Made by a program: the position numbers and the translations under genes | In this document: one piece after another, positions 13,810 through 15,410 of the stretch | Numbering within the stretch: the first letter of the stretch is position 1 | Layout: every line of letters starts with the position of its first letter | The notes under the pieces: generated by a model | Databases searched by the model: none | Told to the model about the DNA's origin: nothing | Seen by the model: the letters and a program-made list of their open reading frames with translations, nothing else | Assembly (NCBI GenBank): GCA_035290185.1 | Contig: DATDUW010000008.1 | Coordinates: 1 to 15,410, forward strand | DNA: 15,410 bases | From: DATDUW01 sp035290185 | GTDB lineage: Bacteria > Patescibacteriota > Patescibacteriia > UBA9934 > GWF2-40-263 | Direction of reading: 5' to 3'

Positions 13810-15410
13810 ATGAAAAGAATCGCTGCTCTTTTGATCGGTCTCGCCTTGGCCGTCGGGAGCGCTCCCGCTGTTGTACACGCGGGAGGAAACGCCACTCTCT
13901 GGTTTTCGCCACAGACGTTTTCGGTGAAGACCGGGGAGATCGTGACGGTCACGCTTGCCGTCAATCCAAACGGAGAGTCTCTCGATACCGTTCGTGCCGA
14001 CGTTTCTTTTTCCGCCGGTCTTTTGGAGGTTACGGGTTTTCAACTCGGAAGCCTTTTTCCTTATGTTACGCCTGGTAACAACTGGAATAATGCGGCCGGT
14101 ACTCTTTCCGAAGGCGGATACGTCTACGGAACACCCGTGACGCAGAGTGGAACCTTCGGCACCATCACGTTCCGCGCCCTTTCCAGCGGTACGGCCGCCC
14201 TCAAGATCATGAGTACGTCCAAGCTGATCTATCAGGGGGAAGAAAAAATTAATGGGTCCAGTCTTGGAACCGCCAGTGTGTCGATTACGGGCACAACAGT
14301 AGCTCCCACCCAATCGACGACCTCAACCCCCACAACAGCAACGACAGCGACAAGCACACCGACGTCGACAACTTCTTCCTCTTCAACCACGACGCCAACC
14401 GGGACGGTTGAAGAACAGGCTTTGGCCTACTTCGGCGCTCTGGCTGGTCGTATGCCTTCCTCTTCCGAGGATTGGGCCGCAGACCACTGTATCGCCTACG
14501 ATAACTGTAAGGCGGCAACGCAGAATGTGACCCGCGAACAACAGGCCCTCTCTTTCTTTATTGGGGTTATGGGTCGCACGCCTTCCGCAACTATGGATTG
14601 GTACGCGATCCACGCGATTGCTTACACAAATGTGTTCGTGAAATGGGAGACCCCTTCGACAACGACAGAACCAACAACATCCTCTTCTTCAACAACCGTT
14701 TCAACGCCCACAGCTTCTCCTGAAGAACAGGCCCTGGTTTACTTCGGCGCTCTGGCTGGTCGCATGCCTTCCTCTTCCGAGGATTGGGCCGCAGACCACT
14801 GTATCGCCTACGATAACTGTAAGGCAGTTGTTCAAGACGCAACCAAGGAAGCAAAGGCGCTTGATCTGTTTGGTGCCAAGTATGGTCGTATGCCTTCTGC
14901 AACCATGGATTGGTATGCGGTTCATGCGATTGCCTATACGAATGTGTTTATTGATTGGGAAGCCTCAGCTGTAACGACCCTGCCAGAGGAAGTTCCGGTT
15001 GCAACGACTTCAACAACGACTGGAACGATTGAGGATCAGGCCCTGGTTTACTTCGGCGCTCTGGCTGGTCGCATGCCTTCCTCTTCCGAGGATTGGGCCG
15101 CAGACCATTGTATCGCCTACGATAACTGTAAGGCAGTTGTTCAAGACGCAACCAAGGAAGCAAAGGCGCTTGAGAAATTCGTCGCTGTTTTTGGTCGCAT
15201 GCCAGCCGTAAGCATGGATTGGTACGCGATCCACGCGATTGCCTACACCAATGTCTTTATTGATTGGGACACAGCAACCGCGGCTGCCGCTGCAACCACG
15301 GAGCCACAGGAGGCTCCCGTAGTCACAGCTTCTCCTGAAGAACAGGCCCTGGTTTACTTCGGCGCTCTGGCTGGTCGCATGCCTTCCTCTTCCGAGGATT
15401 GGGCCGCAGA
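13810..15410 (+). CDS. Secreted cohesin-domain protein with alternating A/B repeats (cut by window end)
   Basis: There are 533 codons with no stop before the window ends. The signal peptide is MKRIAALLIGLALAVGSAPAVVHA with a likely cut after residue 24. Residues about 26-160 match the cohesin fold pattern (FSPQTFSVKTGEIVTVTLAVNP, then SGTFGTITFRALSSGTAALKI). A Thr/Ser/Pro linker (162-199), possibly glycosylated, follows. Then come repeats: A units at 201, 305, 408 and 510 (GRMPSSSEDWAADHCIAYDNC) and B units at 241, 345 and 448 (GRxPSxxMDWYAxHAIAYTNVFxxW). Both share GRxP-x(5)-DW-x-A-x(3)-IAY. The A units keep two cysteines in C-x5-C, while the B units have none. Linkers of Thr, Ser, Pro and Ala separate A/B pairs. 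I infer a cell-surface protein for attachment or assembly. No known name is assigned to the repeats. Confidence 0.85.
   Translation, partial: MKRIAALLIGLALAVGSAPAVVHAGGNATLWFSPQTFSVKTGEIVTVTLAVNPNGESLDTVRADVSFSAGLLEVTGFQLGSLFPYVTPGNNWNNAAGTLSEGGYVYGTPVTQSGTFGTITFRALSSGTAALKIMSTSKLIYQGEEKINGSSLGTASVSITGTTVAPTQSTTSTPTTATTATSTPTSTTSSSSTTTPTGTVEEQALAYFGALAGRMPSSSEDWAADHCIAYDNCKAATQNVTREQQALSFFIGVMGRTPSATMDWYAIHAIAYTNVFVKWETPSTTTEPTTSSSSTTVSTPTASPEEQALVYFGALAGRMPSSSEDWAADHCIAYDNCKAVVQDATKEAKALDLFGAKYGRMPSATMDWYAVHAIAYTNVFIDWEASAVTTLPEEVPVATTSTTTGTIEDQALVYFGALAGRMPSSSEDWAADHCIAYDNCKAVVQDATKEAKALEKFVAVFGRMPAVSMDWYAIHAIAYTNVFIDWDTATAAAAATTEPQEAPVVTASPEEQALVYFGALAGRMPSSSEDWAA
14410..15410 (+). repeat. 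Tandem ~306-312 bp A/B dyad repeats
   Basis: The dyads begin at 14410, 14722, 15031 and 15337 (period 312, 309 and 306 bp). 14728-14864 and 15037-15173 differ at one base in 137. The A part of the fourth copy is the same up to the window end. The first dyad is more diverged, mainly in its B half. Such identity between synonymous positions implies recent duplication or gene conversion. Confidence 0.92.

Noticed and set aside
1..15410. Recoding of TGA as glycine
   Set aside because: TGA ends several genes at sensible family lengths (for example at 6250, 9760 and 12173), so the standard bacterial stop set fits.

Overview
The window looks like a piece of a Patescibacteria (CPR / Parcubacteria-like) chromosome. 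This is inferred from the gene mix and not from a marker gene. It has a TrmB-type regulator, a FemAB-like aminoacyltransferase, a multi-pass O-antigen-ligase-like membrane protein fused to TPRs, a small coiled-coil protein of a type common in these genomes, and a cohesin-domain secreted protein with short internal repeats. Many genes lack a clear Shine-Dalgarno sequence. TGA is used as a stop, so the Gly-TGA code of Gracilibacteria does not apply.

Left part (1-3966): about 2.4 kb of the first 4 kb has no convincing gene. It holds two minus-strand genes, a 105-aa coiled-coil protein (414-731) and a 414-aa protein with a possible PD-(D/E)XK-like C-terminal domain (2073-3317). The gaps around them are packed with perfect stem-loops. 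Two gaps share a repeat element whose arms can pair in more than one way (233-413 and 1474-1609). Another gap (about 3420-3912) has at least nine consecutive perfect hairpins behind a plausible promoter. Two further palindromic dispersed-type repeats lie at 1617-1665 and 1986-2046.

Middle part (3967-8130): a minus-strand TrmB-family regulator carries three tandem effector-like repeats and is divergent from a two-gene plus-strand operon. That operon encodes a small secreted beta-rich protein and a small membrane protein with a long coiled coil. The divergent gap has palindromes and a shared GTGACAAA word, so the regulator may control itself and the operon. After a strong terminator comes an HD-domain gene whose C-terminus resembles the tail of CCA-adding enzymes. 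A large perfect palindrome at its stop codon separates it from ruvA.

Right part (8185-15410): ruvA, a FemAB-like gene and the ligase/TPR gene run on the plus strand (DNA repair plus cell envelope). The stop codon of the last overlaps the promoter of a tRNA-Val(GAC) gene. The minus-strand cca (tRNA nucleotidyltransferase) gene runs into this tRNA, so its last 15 residues are encoded antisense to a tRNA. Divergent from cca is a secreted protein, cut by the window end. It has a signal peptide, a cohesin-like domain, and at least three and a half copies of an alternating A/B repeat of about 103 residues joined by Thr/Ser/Pro linkers. The A units are nearly identical at the DNA level, which points to recent duplication or gene conversion.
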